From NCBI GenBank assembly GCA_937910975.1, contig CALEMZ010000047.1, positions 1 to 11,330 on the forward strand: a DNA stretch of 11,330 nt. The letters run 5' to 3'. The DNA comes from an uncultured Pseudorhodobacter sp. (GTDB taxonomy: Bacteria; Pseudomonadota; Alphaproteobacteria; Rhodobacterales; Rhodobacteraceae). This document shows, one piece after another, positions 1 to 5,834 of this stretch (positions within the stretch are counted from its first letter, which is position 1; each line of letters starts with the position of its first letter). A program made the position numbers and the translations under genes. Below the pieces are notes generated by a model that was not told the origin of the DNA, ran no database searches, and was given only the letters and a program-made list of their open reading frames with translations.

Positions 1-1148
1 CCGGTCGGATGCGTCTGAGCGAAAGGTTCAAAGATCGCCTGACGCAGGTCTTGTGGCACTCCCGGCCCGGTGTCGGCCACCTCAATGCACAGCATCCCAT
101 GCCCTCGCGGATTTTGCGTTAGGCGCGCGGTGATATTAATGCCGCCACGGACGGTATTTTTCAACGCATTGGAGAGCAGGTTGGACAAACACTGCCGCAA
201 GCGTTGCGGGTCAAGCTGCATGGCCACTTCAAGCCCCGCGTCGATATCCGAGGTTAGTTTCAGCCCTGCGGCGTCAATGCCGGGTTGGAACAAGTCAAGG
301 GTTGTCAAAATCTCGCTGGAAGGGAACACCACTTTGGGGCGGATCGGCAGGCGCCCGACCTCGACCGCCGACATATCCAGAATATCGTCCAGAATGGTGG
401 AAAGCCCCTCGGCCGCAGCGATCAGCACCGACAATCGGCATTGGCTGAGCGCATCTTTGTTGCGACGCAATTCAGCATGGCCCATGCCCAAAATCGCATT
501 TAGCGGCGTTCGAAGTTCATGGCTCATCTGCGCCAGAAACCGGCTTTTTGCCTTGGTGTTGGCAAGTGCTGTTGCGCGATCTGCTGCCGATGCCTTGTGC
601 AGGCGAATGTTGGAATTCATTGCAACCAAACCATAGGAAACAGCGCAGCCAATGGCGAAGCTGGACAGGCCAAGCCCGACAAGGTTGGTATCGATTCTTA
701 GCCAGTAATAGGTATTACAGATGATAATCGGCAAAAGGATGCCCAACATGCCCGCATAGCCAAAGCGCAAATGGCTTGCCCGTGCCACAGCAAGTTGCAA
801 CAGCTGCGCCATGAGCATGCCAACCGCCAGAGCTTGCCCATAGCTTTCGGCTTGCATCCAAGTGAGCGAGGCCCCCAGCGCATAAAAGACTTCGCGCAAA
901 AAGGAGAGGGCCGTGACAATATGATAGCGTTTGACATGCCGCTTGGGTGACAGCGCCCGCATATAGCGCATACCCAGCACGTCGCTGGTTACATTTCCAA
1001 TGATGCATAATGCAACGATCCAGAGCGGCAGGTAAATCGTTGTCAACATCAGAGAAAATACGCTGGTAAGGATTCGACCCCAGCGCTCGCCACGGATCAA
1101 ATCCAATTGGCGATTGATTTCGTGGATTTGGCTGTTGCCGTTGTGCAT
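1..1148 (-). CDS. Membrane sensor histidine kinase (3' end cut by window edge)
   Basis: Read from the minus strand, the frame opens at ATG 1148 and stays open to base 1 (382 codons, incomplete). The N-terminal ~185 residues hold about five or six hydrophobic segments and no recognisable extracytoplasmic domain. A short linker leads to a HisKA dimerisation domain with H-box SHELRTPLNAI, phospho-acceptor His at about residue 210. The HATPase domain follows, with N-box SNLLSNALKN (key Asn about 327), G1 box DTGPGVP (359-365) and F-box IFEPFAQ. It should autophosphorylate at the inner membrane and pass phosphate to a response regulator or to its own receiver domain; the end is missing, so hybrid or simple type cannot be told. 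The start is supported by GGAG ten bases upstream. The DUF6476-like gene lies 103 bases upstream on the same strand. The sensed signal is unknown. Confidence 0.9.
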   Translation of the reverse strand, partial: MHNGNSQIHEINRQLDLIRGERWGRILTSVFSLMLTTIYLPLWIVALCIIGNVTSDVLGMRYMRALSPKRHVKRYHIVTALSFLREVFYALGASLTWMQAESYGQALAVGMLMAQLLQLAVARASHLRFGYAGMLGILLPIIICNTYYWLRIDTNLVGLGLSSFAIGCAVSYGLVAMNSNIRLHKASAADRATALANTKAKSRFLAQMSHELRTPLNAILGMGHAELRRNKDALSQCRLSVLIAAAEGLSTILDDILDMSAVEVGRLPIRPKVVFPSSEILTTLDLFQPGIDAAGLKLTSDIDAGLEVAMQLDPQRLRQCLSNLLSNALKNTVRGGINITARLTQNPRGHGMLCIEVADTGPGVPQDLRQAIFEPFAQTHPT

Positions 1149-1251
1149 TGTCAGTGCGTCTCCCGTCTGTCTGCTATGCGCATCTTCAACCACAGGTTGG
1201 ATAGTGCTCGCGTCGTAACGATGCGCACCCCAGCGTCCGGGTCAAGCTTTT

Positions 1252-1596
1252 TCAACCACCTGTGGCGATTGCCACTTCTTGCAGCAAGGCACCTTTGGGA
1301 CCAAATACCAAGATACGGTTGTCTTCGGTTACGACCGCTGTCCAGCCGGTCCCAAAGGTTATGGCCTGCGGTTTTACGCCGTCGGGTAGGGTGATATTTT
1401 CGGGAAGAATGATGTTTTCGGGAAAGATTGGGGCGAGGGGGGCAGGGCGCGCGACAAAGCTTTGCGGCATGCGGGTGACAATCACCGAAACCACCGTTAT
1501 GACGCCAATGATCATGGTGAGCGTTAACACAATCACCAACCACTTTAGAAACCTGAGGCTGGGCGGAAGCCCTTCCTGTGCCGGAGCCTGATCCAT
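1252..1596 (-). CDS. DUF6476-like small single-span membrane protein
   Basis: A 114-residue protein starting MDQAPAQEGLPPSLRFLKWL. One strong hydrophobic span (about residues 18-40) follows a short cytoplasmic N-terminus, so it is probably an N-in bitopic inner-membrane protein. The periplasmic part has a short internal repeat (PENIILPENITLPDG) and a C-terminal stretch reading ITFGTGWTAVVTEDNRILVF, like one beta-propeller-type blade. The pattern matches what I recall as DUF6476 of Rhodobacterales, whose function is unknown. I chose ATG 1596 over the longer open frame to 1779 because AAGGAAG lies about eight bases upstream and because the extension would be antisense to the pseudouridine synthase. 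Its start codon overlaps that of the divergent gene at 1595. The kinase gene lies downstream and may be co-transcribed. Confidence 0.8.
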   Translation of the reverse strand: MDQAPAQEGLPPSLRFLKWLVIVLTLTMIIGVITVVSVIVTRMPQSFVARPAPLAPIFPENIILPENITLPDGVKPQAITFGTGWTAVVTEDNRILVFGPKGALLQEVAIATGG

Positions 1597-1597
1597 G
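1594..1597. other. Overlapping divergent start codons
   Basis: The sequence CCATGG at 1593-1598 gives ATG on plus at 1595-1597 and ATG on minus at 1596-1594, so two divergent genes share two start-codon bases. The plus-strand Shine-Dalgarno (GGAG, about eight bases before 1595) lies inside the DUF6476 coding region, and the minus-strand one (AAGGAAG) inside the pseudouridine synthase coding region. The promoters of both genes must therefore lie inside the opposite coding sequences. Confidence 0.75.
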
Positions 1598-2644
1598 GCC
1601 AATTCTTCCTTGCCTGTCTTACATGTGACGATCGGGGAGGCCCCGCCTGACCGCCTTGATAAGGCGCTTGCGCGCGATGTGCCAGAAGAAGCGTCGCTGT
1701 CGCGCTCGCGGCTGATGAAAATGATCGGTGAGGGGTTGGTCCTTCTCGATGGTGTGGCGATGACCAATCCCAAGGCCAAGGTCGCGGAAGGGCAGGTTTA
1801 TGATCTGGTTCTTGAGGCTGCGCTGGATGTGGACACTTTGGCCGAGGATATTCCGCTGGAGGTGCTGTGGGAGGACGACGACCTGATCGTGGTCAATAAG
1901 CCCGTGGGCATGGTCGTGCATCCGGCACCGGGGTCTTGGTCGGGCACTTTGGTCAATGCGCTGCTGTATCATTTCGGTGGCAGGCTTTCGGGCGTGGGCG
2001 GCGAAAAGCGCCCCGGCATCGTGCACCGGATCGACAAGGAAACCTCGGGCCTTCTGGTGGTGGCAAAATCGGACCGCGCCCATCACGGGCTGGCGGCACA
2101 ATTTGAGGCGCATACCGTGCATCGCCGCTATCTGGCCGTGGTCAATGGTGCGCCTGATGCCGCCGACCCGCGCTTGCGCGGGATCGCGGGTGCCAGCTTT
2201 GAGGCCAGCAATATTTTGCGCATCGCCACCAATCTGGCGCGCCACAAGACCGACCGCCAGCGGCAGGCCGTTTTCTATGAAGGTGTGGGCCGCCATGCCG
2301 TGACCCGTGCGCGCACCTTGGAAAGTTTTGGCACCCCGCCCGTGGCCGCCTTGGTGGAATGTTGGCTGGAAACCGGGCGCACCCATCAGATCAGGGTGCA
2401 TATGGCCCATGCGGGCCATGGGCTGATCGGAGACCCAACCTATGGCGGCAGGCGCAAGGTTTCGGAGAAGGCGATCGGGGCAGCAGCCGTCGCAGCTGTC
2501 GCGGCCTTCCCGCGTCAGGCGCTCCATGCTGCCACCTTGGGTTTTGAGCATCCCGTCACGGGCGAAATGTTGGAGTTCTCGTCGCCGTTGCCAGCGGATA
2601 TGGCCGACCTTTTGTCGTTATTGCGCGCATCGCCGACGGAATGA
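1595..2644 (+). CDS. rluD: RluA/RluD-family 23S rRNA pseudouridine synthase
   Basis: A 349-residue cytosolic enzyme that isomerises uridine to pseudouridine in RNA. An S4-like RNA-binding domain covers about residues 18-70 (RLDKALARDVP, SRSRLMKMI). The catalytic domain follows, with the family motif HRIDKETSGLLVVAK, catalytic Asp at residue 147, and the late motif RTHQIRVHMAHAGHGLIGDP (Arg 262). Length and order fit the S4-containing RluC/RluD branch. I favour RluD, which acts on the helix 69 stem-loop of 23S rRNA, because of the motif wording, but RluC cannot be excluded from sequence reading alone. A small Ala-rich insertion (about 290-302) sits between the last motifs and the C-terminus. 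GGAG eight bases upstream supports ATG 1595. The gene is followed 85 bases later by a DUF924 gene and then rpoH. Confidence 0.93.
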   Translation: MANSSLPVLHVTIGEAPPDRLDKALARDVPEEASLSRSRLMKMIGEGLVLLDGVAMTNPKAKVAEGQVYDLVLEAALDVDTLAEDIPLEVLWEDDDLIVVNKPVGMVVHPAPGSWSGTLVNALLYHFGGRLSGVGGEKRPGIVHRIDKETSGLLVVAKSDRAHHGLAAQFEAHTVHRRYLAVVNGAPDAADPRLRGIAGASFEASNILRIATNLARHKTDRQRQAVFYEGVGRHAVTRARTLESFGTPPVAALVECWLETGRTHQIRVHMAHAGHGLIGDPTYGGRRKVSEKAIGAAAVAAVAAFPRQALHAATLGFEHPVTGEMLEFSSPLPADMADLLSLLRASPTE

Positions 2645-2669
2645 CAGGCGCAGGCCTTGCCTGATTTCC

Positions 2670-2697
2670 TTGAAAGCCGGGTCAGACCTGCTACCCT
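2670..2697 (+). promoter_or_regulatory. Possible sigma-70-type promoter of the DUF924 gene
   Basis: TTGAAA at 2670-2675 is followed after 16 bases by TACCCT at 2692-2697, in the 85-base gap before the DUF924 gene. The -35 match is good and the -10 match is poor (three of six). A small hairpin CAGGC-CTT-GCCTG at 2651-2663, followed by a weak T-containing tract, sits just before it and might partly terminate read-through from the pseudouridine synthase gene. Confidence 0.25.
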
Positions 2698-2729
2698 TTA
2701 GAAAACCATTTACCGATCAGGGGCATTTC

Positions 2730-3398
2730 ATGGCACAAATTGACCAAAGCCGTGCTGAATTTGAACCTAGCGAGGTTCTGGATTTCTGGTTTCCCGATAC
2801 CGGGCATTGGACTGCGCCCGAAACCCACGCCGCCTTTTGGGATCAACGCATGCAAGGTGGCATGGATGCGGATATTATCGCGCGTTTTGCGGCGCTTACG
2901 CTTGCCGCAGCTACGGGCCGTCTGGATCATTGGACCGAAACGCCGCGCGGGCGTTTGGCACTATTGATCGCGTTGGATCAGTTCCCGCGCTCGCTTTGGC
3001 GCGATACGCCCGCCGCTTTTGCGCAGGACATCAAGGCCGCGAGATTGGCCGAAGACGGTATTCGCAATGGCGATTTCGACGGGCTCGCGGCATGGGAGCA
3101 GACCTTCTTCGTGATCTCTATCGGCCATTGCGAAGGCCCTGACCATCTGGAGCGGATGCATCGCCATCGCGCAACGGTTGAAAAAATTGCCGCCAATCTG
3201 CCGGCCCAACTGGCCCCGATGGCAGATCGGCTGCGTGCACAACATGAATTGGTAACAACGAACATCGCACGCTTTGGCCGCCACCCGCACCGAAACGCGA
3301 CGCTAGGGCGGCCCTCAAGTGAGGTCGAGGCCACATATATCGCAACCGGCGACTTCCCTCACCTGCGCAAAGTGACTGCCCCCCAAACGGCCGGCTGA
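2730..3398 (+). CDS. DUF924 family protein
   Basis: A 222-residue soluble, mostly alpha-helical protein with no signal peptide. It shows the DUF924 landmarks: VLDFWF near the N-terminus (16-21), LALLIALDQFPRSLWR (76-91) and the C-terminal block ARFGRHPHRNATLGRPSSEVE (180-200). The family has a TPR-like all-helical fold and no firmly established biochemical role. The central segment where relatives usually have a Phe/Tyr-rich 'HSE' motif reads ISIGHCEGPDHLERMH here. The open frame reaches back to 2442, but that part overlaps the pseudouridine synthase in another frame; ATG 2730 has AGGGG six bases upstream and starts a typical N-terminus. It stands between rluD and rpoH and may be co-transcribed with either. 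Confidence 0.88.
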   Translation: MAQIDQSRAEFEPSEVLDFWFPDTGHWTAPETHAAFWDQRMQGGMDADIIARFAALTLAAATGRLDHWTETPRGRLALLIALDQFPRSLWRDTPAAFAQDIKAARLAEDGIRNGDFDGLAAWEQTFFVISIGHCEGPDHLERMHRHRATVEKIAANLPAQLAPMADRLRAQHELVTTNIARFGRHPHRNATLGRPSSEVEATYIATGDFPHLRKVTAPQTAG

Positions 3399-3484
3399 CG
3401 AAACCATCGTGTTTGTGCCTTTGGGCGGACCCCGGATATGCGTTGCGGAATCTGACATATTCGTGATTGGACCGACACAAACAT

Positions 3485-3501
3485 GGAACCGCAACGGAAC
3501 C
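3485..3501 (+). repeat. Tandem GGAACC direct repeat upstream of rpoH
   Basis: GGAACC occurs at 3485-3490 and again at 3496-3501, eleven bases apart (about one helical turn) and directly before an AT-rich TATATAGT (3503-3510) that resembles a -10 element. No convincing -35 hexamer lies 16-18 bases before it, so the repeat may be a binding site for an activator or part of an alternative sigma factor promoter. Regulatory role is inference. Confidence 0.35.
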
Positions 3502-3529
3502 ATATATAGTTGACGTTTAACGCGACAGA

Positions 3530-3555
3530 TCAGGCCCGGACTTGCGGTGGCCTGA
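3530..3555 (+). other. Inverted repeat in the rpoH leader
   Basis: TCAGGCC at 3530-3536 and GGCCTGA at 3549-3555 are perfect reverse complements around a 12-base loop, giving a seven-pair stem. No T-run follows, so it is not an intrinsic terminator. It lies 65 bases before the rpoH start and would be a hairpin in the leader RNA if transcription begins near the TATATAGT at 3503. Confidence 0.45.
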
Positions 3556-3576
3556 CGAAGTGCGGAAATTTGCCAA

Positions 3577-3614
3577 TCCCCCGGCATGGCACGAGACCAA
3601 AGGGGGGACGGAGG
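3577..3614 (+). promoter_or_regulatory. rpoH leader: G-run/SD region with alternative pairing
   Basis: TCCCCC (3577-3582) can pair perfectly with GGGGGA (3603-3608), forming a six-pair hairpin that leaves the Shine-Dalgarno GGAGG (3610-3614) free. The same C-run shifted by one base, CCCCCG (3578-3583), can instead pair with CGGAGG (3609-3614) with one C-A mismatch, which would bury the whole Shine-Dalgarno. Two exclusive structures, one open and one closed, are therefore possible. That such a switch operates is inference. I see no ROSE-type or FourU motif. Confidence 0.4.
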
Positions 3615-3620
3615 ATGATG

Positions 3621-4517
3621 ATGAGTACTTATGCAAATCTGCCAGCCCCCAGCCCGGAACAGGGCCTTAACCGCTATATGCAGGAAATACGCAAATTTCC
3701 GCTGTTGGAGCCGGAAGAAGAATACATGCTGGCCAAGCGCTGGGTGGACCATCAAGACAGCGCGGCGGCCCATAAGATGGTGACGTCGCACTTGCGCCTC
3801 GCCGCCAAAATAGCCATGGGCTATCGCGGCTACGGCCTGCCGCAGGCTGAGGTGATCTCGGAGGCGAATGTGGGGCTGATGCAGGCCGTTAAACGCTTTG
3901 ATCCGGAAAAGGGTTTTCGTCTGGCGACCTATGCGATGTGGTGGATCCGCGCCTCGATTCAGGAATATATCCTGCGCTCTTGGTCGCTGGTAAAACTGGG
4001 CACGACCTCGGCGCAAAAGAAGCTGTTTTTCAACCTGCGCAAGGCCAAGGCCAAGCTTGGCGCGCTGGAGGAAGGCGATCTGCGCCCTGAAAATGTCGCC
4101 CAGATCGCTAAAGACCTTAACGTGACCGAGGCTGAGGTTATCTCAATGAACCGGCGCTTGTCGGGTGGGGATGCGTCCTTGAACGTCACTGTCGGGTCGG
4201 ATGGTGAAGGGTCCACCCAATGGCAGGATTGGCTGGAAGATGAAGATAGCGATCAGGCCAATGATTACGCCGAAAAGGATGAGCTTGATACCCGGCGCGA
4301 GATGATGGTGCAGGCCATGGGCGTGCTGAATGACCGCGAGAAGGATATTTTGGTGCAACGCCGCCTGAATGATGTGCCGGTAACGCTGGAGGAGCTTTCC
4401 GAAAGCTATGGCGTCTCACGCGAGCGCATCCGCCAGATCGAAGTGCGTGCCTTTGAAAAGCTGCAAGACAAGATGCGCGAACTGGCGCGGGCCAAAGGTA
4501 TGGTGATCCCAGCCTGA
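3621..4517 (+). CDS. rpoH: Heat-shock sigma factor RpoH (sigma-32, RpoH-I-like)
   Basis: A 298-residue sigma-70-family factor that directs RNA polymerase to heat-shock and stress promoters. Region 1.2 is NRYMQEIRKFPLLEPEEEYM. Region 2 covers about residues 50-120, with EVISEANVGLMQAVKRFDP (from 77) and the MWWIRASIQEYI melting segment (Trp 107 and 108). The RpoH box QKKLFFNLR is complete (132-140) and separates RpoH from RpoD. Region 4 ends in the helix-turn-helix YGVSRERIRQIE (263-274). The wording is close to the RpoH-I type I know from Rhodobacter rather than RpoH-II. Three ATGs stand in a row (3615, 3618, 3621). GGAGG abuts the first, so only the third has a good spacing (six bases), which is why I start at 3621. 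The frame open from TTG 3510 is leader. A terminator follows the gene. Confidence 0.96.
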   Translation: MSTYANLPAPSPEQGLNRYMQEIRKFPLLEPEEEYMLAKRWVDHQDSAAAHKMVTSHLRLAAKIAMGYRGYGLPQAEVISEANVGLMQAVKRFDPEKGFRLATYAMWWIRASIQEYILRSWSLVKLGTTSAQKKLFFNLRKAKAKLGALEEGDLRPENVAQIAKDLNVTEAEVISMNRRLSGGDASLNVTVGSDGEGSTQWQDWLEDEDSDQANDYAEKDELDTRREMMVQAMGVLNDREKDILVQRRLNDVPVTLEELSESYGVSRERIRQIEVRAFEKLQDKMRELARAKGMVIPA

Positions 4518-4538
4518 AACTCTTATCTGCAACAACGG

Positions 4539-4568
4539 AAATGGCCCCGCTTTTGGGGCCATTTTTTT
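4539..4568 (+). terminator. Rho-independent terminator of rpoH
   Basis: ATGGCCCC (4541-4548) and GGGGCCAT (4555-4562) form an eight-pair stem, ten with the flanking AA/TT, around the loop GCTTTT, and are followed by a run of seven Ts (4562-4568). It lies 22 bases after the rpoH stop codon. In the minus direction the hairpin is followed by only three Ts, so it would serve the converging DUF2145 gene poorly. Confidence 0.93.
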
Positions 4569-4619
4569 GCGCCTGATCGAGAGGCCGAGCATTGTGATCC
4601 AACCTAAGCCCAAAACGTT

Positions 4620-5414
4620 TCAGAACCGATAGGCCTTATCTGGCGTCAAACGATAGGTTTTGGCCGCCAGCCCATTGTCCGCCATGAACCGGGCGATGGA
4701 GCCGAAGGTCGCCGTGGCCACGGACGCCCCATGATCTGCCGTCGTCAGTGCCTGAGAGGCAGCAGGGGCAAAAAGCCGCTTGAACCCGCCAATTGCAATC
4801 AGCTGTGGAGTGAAATGCGCCCCGATATTGGCCTTGATCTGCGTTACATCGCCTGTGCCGTAAAGGCTTGCCATCAGCACATCCAGCGTGTGTTCGGTGC
4901 AGTTCTGAAATTGGCTGCTGTTGGGATTGGCCAACACCGAGTAGCGTGGATTGTGAAGCGCGGCATAGGTCGGGCTGGCAATTACCTTCAACAGTTTCTT
5001 TTGTAACCGCGCATCAGGAATGATGATCCCCGCATCGAGACGATGCGCCCCGGCAAAGAAATCCGCCGGGCTGTCTTGCACCAAATTGCTGCGCGTACTG
5101 TTCTTGGTATCTTGATAGAGGTTATAGACCCGGTAGCCGGTGCCTGTTTTGCCATCTGCGGTCTTGATTTTCGACAACACCCAAAAGGCGACATGGGTGT
5201 AGCGCACGCCCTTTGGCAGTTGGCCGGGGTCGCGGCCCATCCGTGCCACAATCGCCACATGAGCACTGCGTGCTGCAAGGTCTTTTTGCACGCGGTTGGA
5301 AAAGGCCGCTACCTCTGCGGCGGGTAGCAACGGGTTCCCAGCTTCGCTACTGCCAGCATGGGCGGGCAAGGTGAGGCCAAGGGTAAGAAATGCAATTAAA
5401 ATAAAGCGATACAT
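4620..5414 (-). CDS. DUF2145 family exported protein
   Basis: A 264-residue protein with a clear Sec signal peptide (cleavage after AHA, residue 20), so it acts in the periplasm or outside the cell. The body carries the blocks I associate with DUF2145: HVAIVARMGRD (52-62), YTHVAFWVLS (72-81), YRVYNLYQ (94-101), SNLVQDSPADFF (109-120), LHNPRYSVLANPN (153-165) and QNCTEHTLDVL (170-180). A His (74) followed about 100 residues later by a Cys (172) in NCTEH is the order seen in permuted papain-like (NlpC/P60-type) hydrolases. An enzymatic role of that kind is inference; the family has no established function that I know. AGGAAG five bases upstream supports the start. It follows the small secreted protein gene by 21 bases, so the two are surely one operon. 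It converges on rpoH. Confidence 0.85.
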   Translation of the reverse strand: MYRFILIAFLTLGLTLPAHAGSSEAGNPLLPAAEVAAFSNRVQKDLAARSAHVAIVARMGRDPGQLPKGVRYTHVAFWVLSKIKTADGKTGTGYRVYNLYQDTKNSTRSNLVQDSPADFFAGAHRLDAGIIIPDARLQKKLLKVIASPTYAALHNPRYSVLANPNSSQFQNCTEHTLDVLMASLYGTGDVTQIKANIGAHFTPQLIAIGGFKRLFAPAASQALTTADHGASVATATFGSIARFMADNGLAAKTYRLTPDKAYRF

Positions 5415-5435
5415 GGTGGCTTCCTTTCGGTTGGA

Positions 5436-5765
5436 TCAATCAAGTCTTGGTGCGCCATCCGGCGTAACGCGGCGTTTTGTGTGCGGCTGGGCAGCGCCTG
5501 CGCGGGCAAGATCACTGCCAACCGCAAGTGAACCCGCACCCACCTCGGCCAGTGCCGCCCCCGAAATGGTGATCCCTGCGCCGAATAAGATGATCGGCAC
5601 CGCAATCACCGAAGCCGCGCCGGTCGCAATGGCCGCAGACCCGTGGCTGGAAGCTTGGCCGCTGTGGTTGATTGATTGGGCGGAGTGCTGGCCGCTGCCA
5701 TCCGCAAGGGCAGGGCCTCCGACCAAGGCGAGGCAGGCAATACAGGCAGAAAGGCGGTTGTACAT
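5436..5765 (-). CDS. Small secreted Gly/Ala-rich protein, partner of DUF2145
   Basis: A 109-residue protein with a signal peptide ending PALA (residue 21), then a Ser/His/Gln-rich stretch (about 23-43), then a long Gly/Ala/Ile-rich hydrophobic segment (about 44-83) and a short basic tail (PHTKRR). The mature part could insert in or associate with a membrane. AGGAG six bases before ATG 5765 and the signal peptide make the gene convincing despite its size. It lies directly upstream of the DUF2145 gene. I recall similar small Ser-rich, signal-peptide-bearing proteins next to DUF2145 genes in other Proteobacteria, but could not check this. The promoter region contains three perfect palindromes, so expression is probably repressed under normal conditions. 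No function can be assigned. Confidence 0.75.
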   Translation of the reverse strand: MYNRLSACIACLALVGGPALADGSGQHSAQSINHSGQASSHGSAAIATGAASVIAVPIILFGAGITISGAALAEVGAGSLAVGSDLARAGAAQPHTKRRVTPDGAPRLD

Positions 5766-5780
5766 GGTGGTCTCCTACTG

Positions 5781-5793
5781 TGAACGTTGTTCA
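5781..5793. promoter_or_regulatory. Operator-like palindrome 1
   Basis: TGAACGTTGTTCA is a perfect TGAAC-N3-GTTCA palindrome, centred at 5787. It lies between the predicted -10 of the secreted-protein operon and its Shine-Dalgarno, a typical place for a repressor. One base separates it from palindrome 2. Confidence 0.7.
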
Positions 5794-5794
5794 A

Positions 5795-5807
5795 TGAACA
5801 TGGTTCA
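5795..5807. promoter_or_regulatory. Operator-like palindrome 2
   Basis: TGAACATGGTTCA is a second perfect TGAAC-N3-GTTCA site, centred at 5801, extended to 15 bases by a flanking A and T. It covers the predicted -10 element of the minus-strand promoter and is centred 14 bases from palindrome 1. Confidence 0.7.
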
Positions 5808-5825
5808 TGCTGCACTGGAGGTCAA
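5797..5825 (-). promoter_or_regulatory. Possible promoter of the small protein/DUF2145 operon
   Basis: On the minus strand TTGACC (5825-5820) is followed after 17 bases by CATGTT (5802-5797). The -35 is good and the -10 weak (three of six). The position fits: palindrome 2 overlaps the -10, palindrome 1 would cover the start of transcription and palindrome 3 lies just upstream of the -35. A weak -10 may be the cost of embedding it in an operator. Confidence 0.4.
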
Positions 5826-5834
5826 TATGATTTA

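Noticed and set aside
70..636. 188-codon open frame on the plus strand at the left end
   Set aside because: Antisense to the HisKA/HATPase region of the kinase, whose H, N and G1 boxes are intact.
1619..2551. 310-codon open frame on the minus strand opposite the pseudouridine synthase
   Set aside because: It is a shadow of a clearly conserved gene, its translation shows no family motif, and its composition (Arg/His/Gly/Met-rich) is typical of antisense frames in GC-rich DNA.
2442..2729. N-terminal extension of the DUF924 gene
   Set aside because: It overlaps the end of the pseudouridine synthase in another frame; ATG 2730 has a good Shine-Dalgarno and gives the family's usual length.
3410..3483. 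TGTTTGTG (3410-3417) and CACAAACA (3476-3483) inverted repeat upstream of rpoH
   Set aside because: Perfect but only eight bases, 58 bases apart and with nothing else around it to suggest a function; may be chance.
3510..3620. N-terminal extension of RpoH from TTG 3510
   Set aside because: No ribosome binding site, unlike RpoH N-termini, and it runs through the structured leader with GGAGG before ATG 3621.
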